Positions 25,151 to 35,000 of a stretch of DNA of 64,000 bases are shown here, in pieces. Both the position numbers and the translations under genes were made by a program. Location: positions 62,001 to 126,000 of the forward strand of contig NZ_JACHTF010000009.1 of NCBI RefSeq assembly GCF_014145325.1, written 5' to 3'. The notes below the pieces were generated by a model. That model did not search any database. It saw nothing but the letters and a program-made list of their open reading frames with translations, and was not told where the DNA came from. How positions within the stretch are numbered: position 1 is the stretch's first letter; the number at the start of each line of letters is the position of its first letter. Source of the stretch: Marilutibacter spongiae. Its GTDB lineage: Bacteria > Pseudomonadota > Gammaproteobacteria > Xanthomonadales > Xanthomonadaceae.

Positions 25151-27447
25151 CGACCGGCCACCCGCGCCAGGCAGCTCGGCGGCTGGAAGCCGGTCGGCGT
25201 CGCCGGGGTATCGCGGTGGATCTTCAGGTACTCGATGATCGCCATGCGCTCGGCATCCGCCAGCAGCGGCCCGATCACGCCCGGCGGCAGGGGGTGGCGC
25301 CGCGGGTCCTGGCGGTGGCGTTCGAGCATCGCCGGCGTGGCGGTGAAGCCATGGCCGGTGTTGCGGTTGCCCGGCTCGCGGGTATCGAGCCAGAAGCCCT
25401 TGCCGTCGTCGGGCAGGTCGATCCGGAAGCCCACGCGGACGCTGTCGTAGTCGCGCTGGCCGACCGGGAAGCGGACGCTGCGCTGCTCGGGCGGCAGCAG
25501 CATCTCGTAAAGGTTGGGCACCGAGCCGTTGTGCAGGAACGGCGGCGTCGCCCACACGCCTTCCAGCGGCCGCGGCTTGTAGCCGGCGATCTCCTGCGGC
25601 AGGTCGAGCGTGCCGAAGCCCTCCAGGCACTCGCGGGTTTCCGCGTCGGCGCCGGTGTCCTCGAACCAGCGGCGTTTCACCAGCAGGCCGAGCAGGTTGA
25701 GGCCGCGGCCCTCGCTGAGGGCGGCGGGGTCGACCATCGCCAGTTCGGTGTCGATCTCGCCGCGGCCGCGCACCACGTTCCAGGCCAGGTGCGCGCCCTG
25801 GCAGTCGAGGTCGCAGACGGGCGGGTCGTCCGGCACGGCGTGCGGCGCCTCGATGCCGTCGGCCTCCAGCAGTGCGGCGATCGCGGCGAAGCGCGCCGTC
25901 GGCACCGTCGCCGGCTCGCCGGGCCCAGGCAGCGGGTAGGTCTCGAGCTCGGCCGCGAGGGCGTCGGCGTCCAGGCCCGCGGCGCGGCGGCCGTCGACGA
26001 CGGCGCTGAGGCGGTAGCGGGTGTCGCGGACCAGTTCGCGCTGCATCAGCGGTCGCAGCAGGCCGTCGATTTCCTTTCGGTCCAGGCCCGCCGCGGTCAG
26101 GTCGTAGCGGCGCTCGACGAAACCGGTCGCCGCGGTGGCGTCGGTGCCGATGTGAGACAGCGGGACGACCTCGATCTTCCACACCGTGCCCGGGTCGCGC
26201 TTGAGCGGCGCCATCGAGGCCTGCTCGGCCGCGCCCGCCGGATGCGGGCCGTGGCAGTCGCGGCAATGCCGTTCGAACAGGACGCGGCCGCGCTCGGCCA
26301 GGGGGCGGTCGATGCGACCCAGCAGGTCCTCCGGCCAGCGTGGCGGCTGCAGGGTCTGCAGGGTGTGCTCGATGGTGGCCAGGTTGGGGATCATCACCGA
26401 GCTGCGGAAACGTTCGCTGGCCGGCAGCGGCCCGCCGTGGGTGTTGGTCATCCGCAAGGTGGCGCCGACGCCCAGCGCCTCGCCGACGTTGCGCGCCAGC
26501 GGCTGGCTGACCGAGCCGTTGTACTGCACCCAGTCGAACTTCCAGATGTTCCACAGGTAGGGGTAGCTGACCGGCGCGCCGGCCTGCTGGTAGTTGCCCT
26601 TGGCCAGGTGGTCGCCGAACACCGTGTTGGCGATGCGGCCCAGGGCGTCGGTGCGGCCGAAGCCCTCGCGCACCGGATACAGGTGGCGCAGCGGGTTGTT
26701 CTGCCCGCGGCGCAGGATCGCCACGACGGTGTCGCCCAGCGCCGCGTGCAGCGCGTCCTTGCCGGCCGGGTAGCGCGCGCCGATGACCTTGCGGGCGAAG
26801 CGGTCGAACTTCGCCGGGTTGCTCCAGGTCGCGATCAGCGAAGCCAGCAGCGTGGGCGCGAAACTGCCGCGCTGCATGTCGGTGAAGGCATGCATGGCCT
26901 GGCCGCCGTCGATGCGCACGGCCACCCGGCGCCCGCCCTTGTGGGCGATCAGCTCGCCGGTATGGCAGGCCGCGCAGGTGATGTCGAGGACCTCTTCGCC
27001 CAGCAGCGGATCGAAGTGGCGGGTGAAGCCCACCGGCAGGCGATCGGGGTTGGCGGGCGTGGCGACGTCGTCGACCAGGAAGCGGTAGCGCCGCATGTGC
27101 GCCGGGTCGGCGAAGCGCTCGCGGCCGGTGGGCATCTCCAGGTGGACGAACCAGTCGTAGCGCAGCGGTGCCAGCGCCTCGCCCTGCGGGATCGAGGTGC
27201 CCTGCGGGGTGTAGTAGTAGGCCTGGCGCCCGGCGGCGGCGGGGCCTTCGCCCCAGCCCTGGTCGAGGTAGACGATGCCCTCGAAGGCTTCGCCCTCGGG
27301 GATGCTGTGCGCGGGCAGGCTGACGAAGACCCAGAAGCCGGCGGCGGCCAGCAGGGCCAGCGCCAGGGCCAGCCCCAGGCCCAGTTTGAGCAGGGTGCGC
27401 AGGCGCACGTCGAGCAGGCGCCGGAAAGCGGCGGCGATGCGGTGCAT
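25147..27447 (-). CDS. Large di-haem c-type cytochrome, RoxA-like, N-terminally anchored
   Basis: A 766-aa protein starting MHRIAAAFRR, with one N-terminal membrane helix (about 20-42) as uncleaved anchor. Haem sites are CAACH (158-162) and CRDCH (395-399). The C-terminal GVWATPPFLHNGSVPNLYEML matches RoxA/RoxB-type proteins, and the pattern SYPYLWNIWKFDWVQYNGS parallels the 542-aa neighbour, so the two are paralogues. GGGGGA precedes the start. It is longer than RoxA (about 680 aa) because of an insert around 430-600. It is translationally coupled to the patatin-like gene, suggesting that a lipid-related membrane redox function was once shared. Confidence 0.82.
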   Translation of the reverse strand: MHRIAAAFRRLLDVRLRTLLKLGLGLALALALLAAAGFWVFVSLPAHSIPEGEAFEGIVYLDQGWGEGPAAAGRQAYYYTPQGTSIPQGEALAPLRYDWFVHLEMPTGRERFADPAHMRRYRFLVDDVATPANPDRLPVGFTRHFDPLLGEEVLDITCAACHTGELIAHKGGRRVAVRIDGGQAMHAFTDMQRGSFAPTLLASLIATWSNPAKFDRFARKVIGARYPAGKDALHAALGDTVVAILRRGQNNPLRHLYPVREGFGRTDALGRIANTVFGDHLAKGNYQQAGAPVSYPYLWNIWKFDWVQYNGSVSQPLARNVGEALGVGATLRMTNTHGGPLPASERFRSSVMIPNLATIEHTLQTLQPPRWPEDLLGRIDRPLAERGRVLFERHCRDCHGPHPAGAAEQASMAPLKRDPGTVWKIEVVPLSHIGTDATAATGFVERRYDLTAAGLDRKEIDGLLRPLMQRELVRDTRYRLSAVVDGRRAAGLDADALAAELETYPLPGPGEPATVPTARFAAIAALLEADGIEAPHAVPDDPPVCDLDCQGAHLAWNVVRGRGEIDTELAMVDPAALSEGRGLNLLGLLVKRRWFEDTGADAETRECLEGFGTLDLPQEIAGYKPRPLEGVWATPPFLHNGSVPNLYEMLLPPEQRSVRFPVGQRDYDSVRVGFRIDLPDDGKGFWLDTREPGNRNTGHGFTATPAMLERHRQDPRRHPLPPGVIGPLLADAERMAIIEYLKIHRDTPATPTGFQPPSCLARVAGR

Positions 27448-27620
27448 GAGGGATCCCCCGGGTTGCCCCATGGCGGCGTTCCTTCGCGGGTGTGGACGGT
27501 GGCGTTCCGGGCGACGAAGGCTCCCCCCTTCGCCGCGCCGAGGGGGAAGGTACAGCGCGCGGAGGCCGCTGCCCACCTCGGATTTGACGCGGGACCACCC
27601 CGGGCGTGGACAATGCGCGG

Positions 27621-28301
27621 ATGGACAACGCCGAACTGCTTGAAACCGTCGAACACGAAACCGGCCCCTCGCCGGCCTGGTCCGTCCTGTGGCTGCATGG
27701 GCTGGGCGCGGACGGCAACGATTTCGCCCCGATCGTGCCCGAGCTGGTCCGCCCGGACTGGCCGGCCCTGCGCTTCGTGTTCCCGCACGCGCCGGTGCGG
27801 CCGGTCACGATCAACAATGGCGTGCCGATGCGCGCCTGGTACGACATCCGCGACATGAACCTGGCCCAGCGTGCCGACGAGGGCGGGGTGGATGCCTCCG
27901 TCGCGCAGGTCGAGGCGCTGATCGCGCGCGAAGCGGCGCGCGGCGTCCCGGCCTCGCGCCTGCTGCTGGCCGGCTTTTCCCAGGGCGGGGCGGTTACCCT
28001 GGCCGCCGGCATGCGGCGCGAGACCCCGCTCGCGGGCCTCATCGCGCTGTCGACCTACCTGCCGATGCCCGAGCGCCTGGCCCGCGAGGTGACCGCCGCG
28101 GCCCCTTCGCAACCGCTGTTCATGGCCCACGGCCAGTTCGACCCGGTGGTGCCCTACGCTGGCGGCGACGCCAGCGCGCGGGCCCTGCGCGGGCTCGGCT
28201 TCGACATCGACTGGCACGCCTACCCGATGGCGCACCAGGTCTGCGGCGAGGAGATCCGCGACCTGGGCGACTGGATGGGCGCCCGTTTCGCCGCGGCCTG
28301 A
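27621..28301 (+). CDS. Carboxylesterase (acyl-protein-thioesterase / EstB type)
   Basis: A 226-aa cytoplasmic alpha/beta hydrolase with the complete triad: S120 in GFSQGG, D174 in GQFDPVVPY and H205 in MAHQV. LWLHGLGADGNDF supplies the oxyanion loop. Members hydrolyse short acyl esters or lysophospholipids. The ATG at 27621 is preferred over a GTG at 27606. In relatives this gene commonly stands upstream of algZ/algR and hemC; here it is followed by algR. Confidence 0.92.
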   Translation: MDNAELLETVEHETGPSPAWSVLWLHGLGADGNDFAPIVPELVRPDWPALRFVFPHAPVRPVTINNGVPMRAWYDIRDMNLAQRADEGGVDASVAQVEALIAREAARGVPASRLLLAGFSQGGAVTLAAGMRRETPLAGLIALSTYLPMPERLAREVTAAAPSQPLFMAHGQFDPVVPYAGGDASARALRGLGFDIDWHAYPMAHQVCGEEIRDLGDWMGARFAAA

Positions 28302-28418
28302 TCGGCCGTGGCAGTATGGGCGTTGCGCGCGCGGCCGGACCGACCCCGCGCGCGTCGGCGTGCCGGACGGGGGCGGCGCGGCCGATGACCGTGTGGGTTG
28401 CCCGGGAGGAGCAGGCTG

Positions 28419-29147
28419 ATGAAGGTGGTGATTGCCGATGACGAGCCGCTGGCGCGCGAACGCCTGCGCGCGCTGCTGGCGAACCGGCAGGACATCGAGG
28501 TGGTGGCCGAGGCCGGCGACGGCCATGACGCCCTGCACGCCTGCGCCGAACACGAGCCCGACCTGATACTGCTCGACATCGCCATGCCCGGCCTGGACGG
28601 CCTGGAGGCGGCCCGCCACCTGGCGGCTTTCGAGCCGCGGCCGGCGGTGGTGTTCTGCACCGCCTACGACGCCCATGCACTGTCCGCCTTCGAGGCCGAG
28701 GCGATCGACTATCTGGTCAAGCCGGTCCGCGCCGAGCGCCTGGACGCCGCGCTGGAACGCGTGCGCACCTTCGCGGCGGGGCGCCAGCACGGCATGGCCG
28801 CCAGCAAGGGCCAGCAGCGCACGCACCTGTGCGCGCGCCTGCGCGGCAGCCTGCGCCTGATCCCGATCGAGGACGTGCACTACCTGCAGGCCGAGGAAAA
28901 ATACGTGGTCGTCCACCACGCGCACGGCGAGGACCTGATCGAGGAGTCGCTGAAGTCGCTGGAAGACGAATTCGGCGAGCGTTTCGTGCGCATCCACCGC
29001 AACTGCCTGGTGGCCCGCTACGAGATCGTCGAACTGCGCCGCTGCCCCGACGGCCACGTGCAGGCCGTCCTGCGCCACGGCGACCGCCCGCTGGAAGTCA
29101 GCCGCCGCTGCGTGCCGGGCGTGCGCGAGATACTCAAGCAACTCTAG
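28419..29147 (+). CDS. algR: AlgR-like LytTR response regulator
   Basis: 242 aa. A receiver domain (1-120) with phosphoacceptor D53 (LLDIAMPG), a conserved threonine/alanine switch region (FCTAYDAHAL) and lysine in DYLVKPV; then a C-terminal LytTR DNA-binding domain (about 135-240) with EDVHYLQAEEKYVVV and FVRIHRNCLVA. GGAGGA lies 8 nt before the ATG. In Xanthomonadaceae and pseudomonads algR usually sits next to hemC; here about 9 kb separates them. No sensor kinase gene was found in the window. Confidence 0.9.
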   Translation: MKVVIADDEPLARERLRALLANRQDIEVVAEAGDGHDALHACAEHEPDLILLDIAMPGLDGLEAARHLAAFEPRPAVVFCTAYDAHALSAFEAEAIDYLVKPVRAERLDAALERVRTFAAGRQHGMAASKGQQRTHLCARLRGSLRLIPIEDVHYLQAEEKYVVVHHAHGEDLIEESLKSLEDEFGERFVRIHRNCLVARYEIVELRRCPDGHVQAVLRHGDRPLEVSRRCVPGVREILKQL

Positions 29148-29208
29148 CCCCGCCACGCGGGGCCACGCATGCCGGCGCCAGGCCGGTCCACCAGGGAAAG
29201 GGAAGGGG

Positions 29209-29499
29209 ATGGAACTTCTGACACTGCAACACTTCGCCGGCTGCCTGAACGAGACGTTCTCCGCCTCGATGAGCGACATGGACGTCCCCTTCGTGCTGGT
29301 GGAGGCGCGACCCGTGCAGGATGCGCCCGCCAATGCGGCGCGTGCGCCGTTCTCGCTGCTGTTCCGCAACGCGTCGGCATTCCTGTTCCCGCAACAGACC
29401 TACCGCATGCACCATCCGCGGGTGGGCGAGGTCGGCATCTTCCTGGTCCCGGTCGCGCAGGAGCGCGACGGCTTCCTCTACCAGGCCGTGTTCAACTGA
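29209..29499 (+). CDS. DUF6916-type small protein associated with tail-collar genes
   Basis: 96 aa, beginning MELLTLQHFAGCLNETF. Characteristic segments are PFVLVEA, FSLLFRN, PQQTYRMHHPRVGEVGIFLVPV and a terminal YQAVFN. Small proteins of this pattern occur beside microcystin-dependent-protein (tail-collar) genes, exactly as here. The function is unknown. It is preceded by AAGGGGA and overlaps the convergent GNAT gene by 8 bp. Confidence 0.7.
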   Translation: MELLTLQHFAGCLNETFSASMSDMDVPFVLVEARPVQDAPANAARAPFSLLFRNASAFLFPQQTYRMHHPRVGEVGIFLVPVAQERDGFLYQAVFN

Positions 29500-30058
29500 G
29501 CGGCCTGGGTGCCGGCCAGCGCATCCGCCGATAGGCGCCCTCGTCGGCGTCGACCTCGAAGCCCAGGCGCGCGTACAGGCGTTGCGCGGCGGGATTGTGC
29601 ACGGCCACGTGCAATTGCATGCCGCACCCTTCGGCCGCCGCGCGCGATTGGGCGCCGGCGACCAGCATGGCCCCGATGCCCTGGTTGCGTGCGCCGGGCA
29701 CGAGGCTGACGTCGACCAGCAGGTGCGCCGGCCGCGCGGGCTGCACGTACAGGCGCCCGATGGGACCGTGTGCGGTCTCCACCACCAGGAAGTCGCTGTC
29801 GCCGTAGTGCGCGAGGTAATGCCGGTGCTGCAGGGCGAACTGCTGGGCGAGGAAGGCCTCGCGCATCGCTTGTGGCCACGGCACCGCCGCCAGTTCGTCT
29901 TCGCGCGTGCTGGCATACAACGCCGCTATCCAGGGCAGGTCCCCGGCATGGGCATGGCGCAGGCCGATACCGCGCGCCTGCAGGCGCGCGGTATCGGGGA
30001 CGGGACGGGGATTGGACGGAAAGGGCGCAAGTCCCTCCACGCCCGCCGTCGTCGCCAT
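29492..30058 (-). CDS. GNAT-family N-acetyltransferase
   Basis: 188 aa with the GNAT core: acidic N-terminal helix, HGPIGRLYVQ, the VSLVPGARNQGIGAMLVAGA acetyl-CoA loop (Q/R-x-x-G-x-G/A type) and AAQRLYARLGFEVD. It transfers an acetyl group from acetyl-CoA to an unknown amine. It sits 3 bp after the first tail-collar gene on the same strand and is probably co-transcribed with it. Confidence 0.88.
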   Translation of the reverse strand: MATTAGVEGLAPFPSNPRPVPDTARLQARGIGLRHAHAGDLPWIAALYASTREDELAAVPWPQAMREAFLAQQFALQHRHYLAHYGDSDFLVVETAHGPIGRLYVQPARPAHLLVDVSLVPGARNQGIGAMLVAGAQSRAAAEGCGMQLHVAVHNPAAQRLYARLGFEVDADEGAYRRMRWPAPRPLS

Positions 30059-30060
30059 CG

Positions 30061-30603
30061 TCAGGGGAACGACGGGAACACGCCCACCAGGGCGATGCAG
30101 AAGTTCACCCCGAGGTACGGCTGCTGGTTGGGATGCGGCAGGCCGCCGCCACTGCTGGCGCCGACCATGTTCGGCGCCAGCTCCGTATTGGGCGGTGGAC
30201 CGACGTAGGTCTTGGCCGCGGTGCTCGTGGCCAGGAACGACAGGCCGCCGCCGTCGACCGGGGCATGCGATCCGCTGCCGGCCGCCGTCTGCGAGAATGC
30301 GGTGACGCCATGGTTGTGCTGTGGCATCTGGCCGGCGCTCAGTCCGACGCTGTCGCTGCCGAACGGCTGGCCCAGCATGCGCGTGCTCAGGCCGGGCCCC
30401 CGGCCCTGCTCGGTGCCGGCGCGGCCGGCGAAGTTGGGCAGCTGGAACGTGCTCTGCCCATTGCCTCCGTAGTTGGTGCCGATCAACGAGAACAGCGCGG
30501 TGTTCTGCGAGATCGGCAAGGTCGCACCGTTGCAGAACGCCCAGCCCCGCGGGTTGAAGTTGAAGCCGAACATCTGGATCTCGCCAATGAACGGTTGAGT
30601 CAT
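30061..30603 (-). CDS. Tail-collar (microcystin-dependent protein type) protein, copy C
   Basis: 180 aa starting MTQPFIGEIQMFGFNF. The collar domain hallmarks are GWAFCNGATLPISQ, ALFSLIGTNYGGNGQSTFQLP and a terminal PHPNQQPYLGVNFCIALVG. These domains form trimeric phage-tail-fibre-like tips, but free-standing bacterial homologues are of unknown role. GGAGG precedes the start. It is the last of three tandem paralogues and lacks a signal peptide. Confidence 0.88.
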   Translation of the reverse strand: MTQPFIGEIQMFGFNFNPRGWAFCNGATLPISQNTALFSLIGTNYGGNGQSTFQLPNFAGRAGTEQGRGPGLSTRMLGQPFGSDSVGLSAGQMPQHNHGVTAFSQTAAGSGSHAPVDGGGLSFLATSTAAKTYVGPPPNTELAPNMVGASSGGGLPHPNQQPYLGVNFCIALVGVFPSFP

Positions 30604-30681
30604 GTGCTTTCCTCCGGAAAGGTGCCGCGACAGCGATCGCGGCCGCGCCTGCATGGCGCTGCGGATGGGGTGGGGTCGCGG

Positions 30682-31212
30682 TCAGGCCTGGCTGGGATAG
30701 ATGCCGAACAGCGCCATGCAGAACTGCACGGTCAGCGTCGGCATGCAGTTCTCGTGCGACTGGTTGTTGCCGGTTTCACCGGTCGACAGCGGCGACATCG
30801 GCGCGGGCGTGTTGCCGGCGGTGGTGTTGACGTAGAAGGTGTCGCCGCTGACCGCACCCGGCAGCAGCCCCGGCCCCGGCGTGAGCGAGGTCGCCGCGGC
30901 CGTGGTCGCCACCATGGGATGCGTGTGGGCGGGCATCTGGTTGGCCAGCAGGACCACCGACTCGGCGCCCGAGGCCTTGCCCATGGTGTAGTTGCTCAGG
31001 CCATTGCCCTGGCCCTGGTGGATCGGCAGGCGACCGCGCAGGTCGGGAAGCGCGAAGGTGTTCTGGCCATCGCCCCCGTAGGTGGTGCCGATGAGCGAGA
31101 ACAAGGCATCGTACTGCGAGATCGGAAGCAGGCTGCCGTCGCAGGCGTGCCAGCCTTGGGGCGTGCGCCCGAAGCTGAGCATCCGGATCTCGCCGATATA
31201 GGGTTCCGACAT
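30682..31212 (-). CDS. Tail-collar (microcystin-dependent protein type) protein, copy B
   Basis: 176 aa starting MSEPYIGEIRMLSFG. Motifs GWHACDGSLLPISQ and ALFSLIGTTYGGDGQNTFALPDLRGRLP, histidines in MPAHTHPM, and a terminal VQFCMALFGIYP. AGGAG lies 8 nt before the ATG. The middle, variable region (TPGPGLLPGAVSG) differs from its neighbours, as expected where collar proteins carry divergent tips. Confidence 0.88.
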   Translation of the reverse strand: MSEPYIGEIRMLSFGRTPQGWHACDGSLLPISQYDALFSLIGTTYGGDGQNTFALPDLRGRLPIHQGQGNGLSNYTMGKASGAESVVLLANQMPAHTHPMVATTAAATSLTPGPGLLPGAVSGDTFYVNTTAGNTPAPMSPLSTGETGNNQSHENCMPTLTVQFCMALFGIYPSQA

Positions 31213-31279
31213 GGTTGCACTCCTGTTGCTGTGGACGCGCAGGCGCTGGGCGTGCGGGTCCCGTATCCGTGGAAAGAGG

Positions 31280-31828
31280 TCAGCTGCGCGACGGGAAGAT
31301 GCCCGACAGCGCAATGCAGAAATTGACGGTGTTGTACGGCTGCAGGTTCGGGTGCGGCATGCCGCCGCCGGCGTTGGCGACCGACTTCGCGTCCAGCGTC
31401 GCCACGGCGCTGGTGGACGACGCATACAGGGGCAGGGCCGCCCCGGCGCCGTTGATGCTGGTGGCGAACAGGCGGTTCGACGGGATGCGGTTGTCGCCGT
31501 CCTGCGTGGAAGCGTTCATCGCGTGATCGTGCGAAGGCAGGTTGCCCGCCTGCAGGGTCACCGTTTCCGAGCCGGCCGCCTGGCCCATCTCCACGGCGGG
31601 CGGTTGCCAGGCCGGGTCGACCGAGCTTGCGTAGCCCACGGGCGTGCGGCTGCGCATGTCGGGCAACGCGAAGTTGCTGGTGCCGTTACCGCCGAACTGG
31701 GTGCCCAGCAGCGAGAACAACGCCTGGTTCTGGTTGATCGGCAGCAGTTGTCCGTTGCATTGCGCGAAGTACTTTGGTGCGAAGTTGAAGCCGGTCATCA
31801 TGATCTGACCGATGAAGAACTCGCTCAT
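31280..31828 (-). CDS. Tail-collar (microcystin-dependent protein type) protein, copy A
   Basis: 182 aa starting MSEFFIGQIMMTGFNF; GGGGAG is well spaced for this ATG rather than the ATG two codons upstream. Motifs YFAQCNGQLLPINQ, ALFSLLGTQFGGNGTSNFALPDMRSRTP, LPSHDHAM and VNFCIALSGIFPSR. It is first in the three-gene collar operon, which is divergent from the giant autotransporter across a region of about 250 bp. Confidence 0.88.
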   Translation of the reverse strand: MSEFFIGQIMMTGFNFAPKYFAQCNGQLLPINQNQALFSLLGTQFGGNGTSNFALPDMRSRTPVGYASSVDPAWQPPAVEMGQAAGSETVTLQAGNLPSHDHAMNASTQDGDNRIPSNRLFATSINGAGAALPLYASSTSAVATLDAKSVANAGGGMPHPNLQPYNTVNFCIALSGIFPSRS

Positions 31829-32083
31829 CGCCATCTCCCCTTGAGTTGAGGCGCGGCGCCTCATGCGCCGCGCGCCTACTCTGAACGGCGCGCGGCGTAC
31901 TCACAAGGGTTGTGATGAGCTTCGCACTTTCCATTGGGTCTTATCCCTGTTTCAATGGGTCCCACTAGGGGAGGGCCACCGGGTGCTATCGGGGCGGGGC
32001 CTTTCGTTGCGTTGGCGGTGCCGGGGTCGCGTGACCGGGGGGCCAGCCGGGGCTCATGCGGCATCCAACTGGGGACAAGGGAC

Positions 32084-35000
32084 ATGCACGATTCGACGGA
32101 GTTCGACGCACGTGGCCGTGGGAACGGCATCTGGAACCGCATGGCCATGGCCGCCATGCTCTGCCTGGCGGTGGTGTGGTCTACGGCCGCGGTCGCCGCG
32201 CCGTCGATCTACTGCCCCACCCTGAGCGCCAACGTCGCCAACGGCGGCTCGGTGATGATCGACGTCAGCGCATGCGACGGCCCGTTCGACGGCGGCATGA
32301 GCGGCCCGATCGCGCCGTTCGCGCAGCATGGCACGGTGACCATCGGCGCCAACAGCGGCGGTACCCAGTTCGTGACCTATGCCCACAGTGGCAACTCCGC
32401 GACCAGTGACCAGTTCTTCCTCGAGGATAACGATCTCGGGGTGGTCACCGTGAACATCGCGATCGCGCCCCCGACCTCGCCGATCACGGTGTCGCCGGCC
32501 AACCTGCCGGCGCTGACCGCCGGCACGCCCTTCTCGCAGGCGCTCACGTCAGCGGGCGGCACCGCGCCGTACACCTACACCCTGCAAAGCGGCACGCTGC
32601 CGGTGGGGCTGAGCCTGACCACCGGCGGGCTCATCAGTGGCACGCCGACCCAGCGCGGCGGTTATGCCTTCGTCGTGCGCTCGACCGACAACACCGGGCA
32701 GTTCGTCGACAAGGGCTACACCGGCACCGTGTTGAACCCGACCCTGTCGATCGCACCCACCTCGGGGACCGCGATCCAGACCGTGGCGTTCTCGCAGACG
32801 CTCTTCGCCAGCGGTGGCGTCGCCCCGCATACCTTCAGCGTGGAATCGGGCCTGTTGCCGGCGGGCATCAGCCTGTCGAGCGCTGGCCTGCTCAGCGGCA
32901 CCACCTCGGCGGCGCCGGGCAGCTATCCGCTGGTGTTGCGCGTGACCGACAGCAGCACCGGCCCGGGCGTGTATTTCGAACTCGAGAACTACACGCTCAC
33001 CGTCAGCCCGCCGCCGAGCGTGTCCGTGTCGGTGTCGCCGGCCTCGGTCAGCGAGGACGGTGCCGCGACGCTGGTCTACACCCTCACCCGCAGCCTGAAC
33101 CTAAGTTCCTCGACGTTGGTCAACGTGACCACCGGCGGTACCGCCACCGCCGGCACCGACTACACCGGCAACACGACCACGGTGACCATTCCGTCGGGTT
33201 CCACCACGGCTATCGTGGTGATCGATCCCACGGCCGATGGCGCCGTCGAACCGGACGAAACCGTCCTCCTGACCGTCGTGCCTGGCGCGGGCTACACCGT
33301 CGGTACGCCCTCCAGCGCCACCGGCACGATCCTCAACGACGACGTGCCGAGCGCCTCGATCGCGGTATCGCCCGCCTCGGTGAGCGAGGACGGGGTGGGC
33401 GAGCTGTCCTACGTGGTGACCCTCGACCAGCCTTCGCCCTCCGCGCTTGCGGTCGGCTACCTGGTGGGCGGTACCGCGACCAACGGCACCGACTACGTGA
33501 CGCTCGCCTCGCCCGTCATCATCCCGGCCGGCAACAGCAGCGCCACCATCGTCGTCGATCCGATCGCCGATGCGACCAACGAGGCGGACGAGACCGTCGT
33601 GCTGACCCTGGCCGCCGGCGCCGGGTACACCGTCGGCGCACCCAACAGCGCCACCGGCACGATCCTCAACGACGACCTGCCCACGCTGAGGATCAACGAC
33701 CTCACCTTCCCGGAAGGCGACACGGGCACGCTCAGCGTGCCGTTCACCATCATCCTCAGCTCCCCCGCCGGCCCCGGTGGCGTCAGCTTCGACATCACGA
33801 CCGTGGACGGCACCGCGACCGCTGGCAGCGACTACGTGGCCGCGACCCAGGTCGGCATGACCATCCCCGAAGGCAGTACCAGCCAGCCCTTCTACGTGGA
33901 CGTCAATGGCGACCTGCTCAACGAAGCGACTGAAATCTTCTTCGTCAACATCACCAACGTGAGCGGTGCGGTGGTCGCCGACAGCCAGGGGCTGGGTACG
34001 ATCGTCAACGACGATGCGCTGCCGAGCCTGTCGATCAACGACGTCACCGTGACCGAGGGCAGCACCAGCGTCACCGCCAACTTCACCGTCAGCCTGAGCG
34101 CGCCCAGCGGCCGCAACGTCACCGTCAACTACGCCACCGCCGACGGCACCGCGACCGCACCCGGCGACTACACCGCCCTGAGCGGCGGCCTGCTGTTCAC
34201 CGCCGGCACCACGGCGCTCTCGGTATCGATCAACGTCAACGGCGACCTGGTGCCGGAAGCCGACGAAGACTTCTTCGTCAATCTCAGCGGCGCCAGCAAT
34301 GCCTCGATCGCCGACAACCAGGGCCGGGGCACGATCCTCAACGACGACGTGCCGGTCACCGTGAGCCCCGGCAGCGTGCCCGGCGGCACGGTCGGCGTCG
34401 CCTACAACCAAGCCCTCGTCGCCAGCGGAGGCGCCGCGCCCTACGCGTTCTCGGTGAGCGCCGGTGCCTTGCCGGCAGGCCTGTCGCTGTCGCCTTCCGG
34501 CGTGCTCAGCGGCACGCCGACCGCAGGCGGCAACTTCGCCTTCACCGTCACCGCGCTCGACAGCAGCCCGGCCCCGGGGCCGTTCAGTGGCAGCCAGGCC
34601 TATACCCTGGCGATCGCCGCGCCGACCGTCGCGTTGCCGGCGACCGGACTTGCGGGCGGCACGCTCGGTGCGGCCTACAGCGACGCGCTTGCGCCCGCGA
34701 CCGGCGGCACCGCGCCGTACACCTACGCGGTCACCGCGGGCGCGTTGCCCGGCGGGCTGGCGCTCGATGCATCGAGCGGCGCGATCAGCGGCACCCCCAA
34801 CGCGATCGGCAGCTTCAATTTCACCGTCACCGCGACGGACTCGAGCACCGGTACCGGTCCCTACGGCGCGTCGCAGGCCTTCGCGATTACAGTGGGCGAC
34901 CAGGCGCCGATCGCCAACCCGGTGTCGGCGACGGTCGGCTACGGAGCCGCGGCGACCGACATCCCCCTCGCCATCACCGGTGGCCCCGCCGCGACGGTGG

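Noticed and set aside
25216-27858. 880-codon plus-strand ORF opposite the large di-haem cytochrome
   Set aside because: Complementary to codons of a protein with two CxxCH sites; its own composition is not protein-like.
25151-28042. Upstream 960 codons of the long minus-strand frame that ends at 23879
   Set aside because: Only the last 423 codons (from 25150) are the patatin-like gene. The upstream part is an Arg/Pro/Gly-rich shadow of the di-haem cytochrome gene and then of the carboxylesterase gene.
29209-31828. Prophage or tailocin remnant
   Set aside because: Only collar-domain proteins are present; there is no terminase, capsid, sheath, baseplate, lysis or integrase gene. xerC at 56.9 kb is the housekeeping copy.
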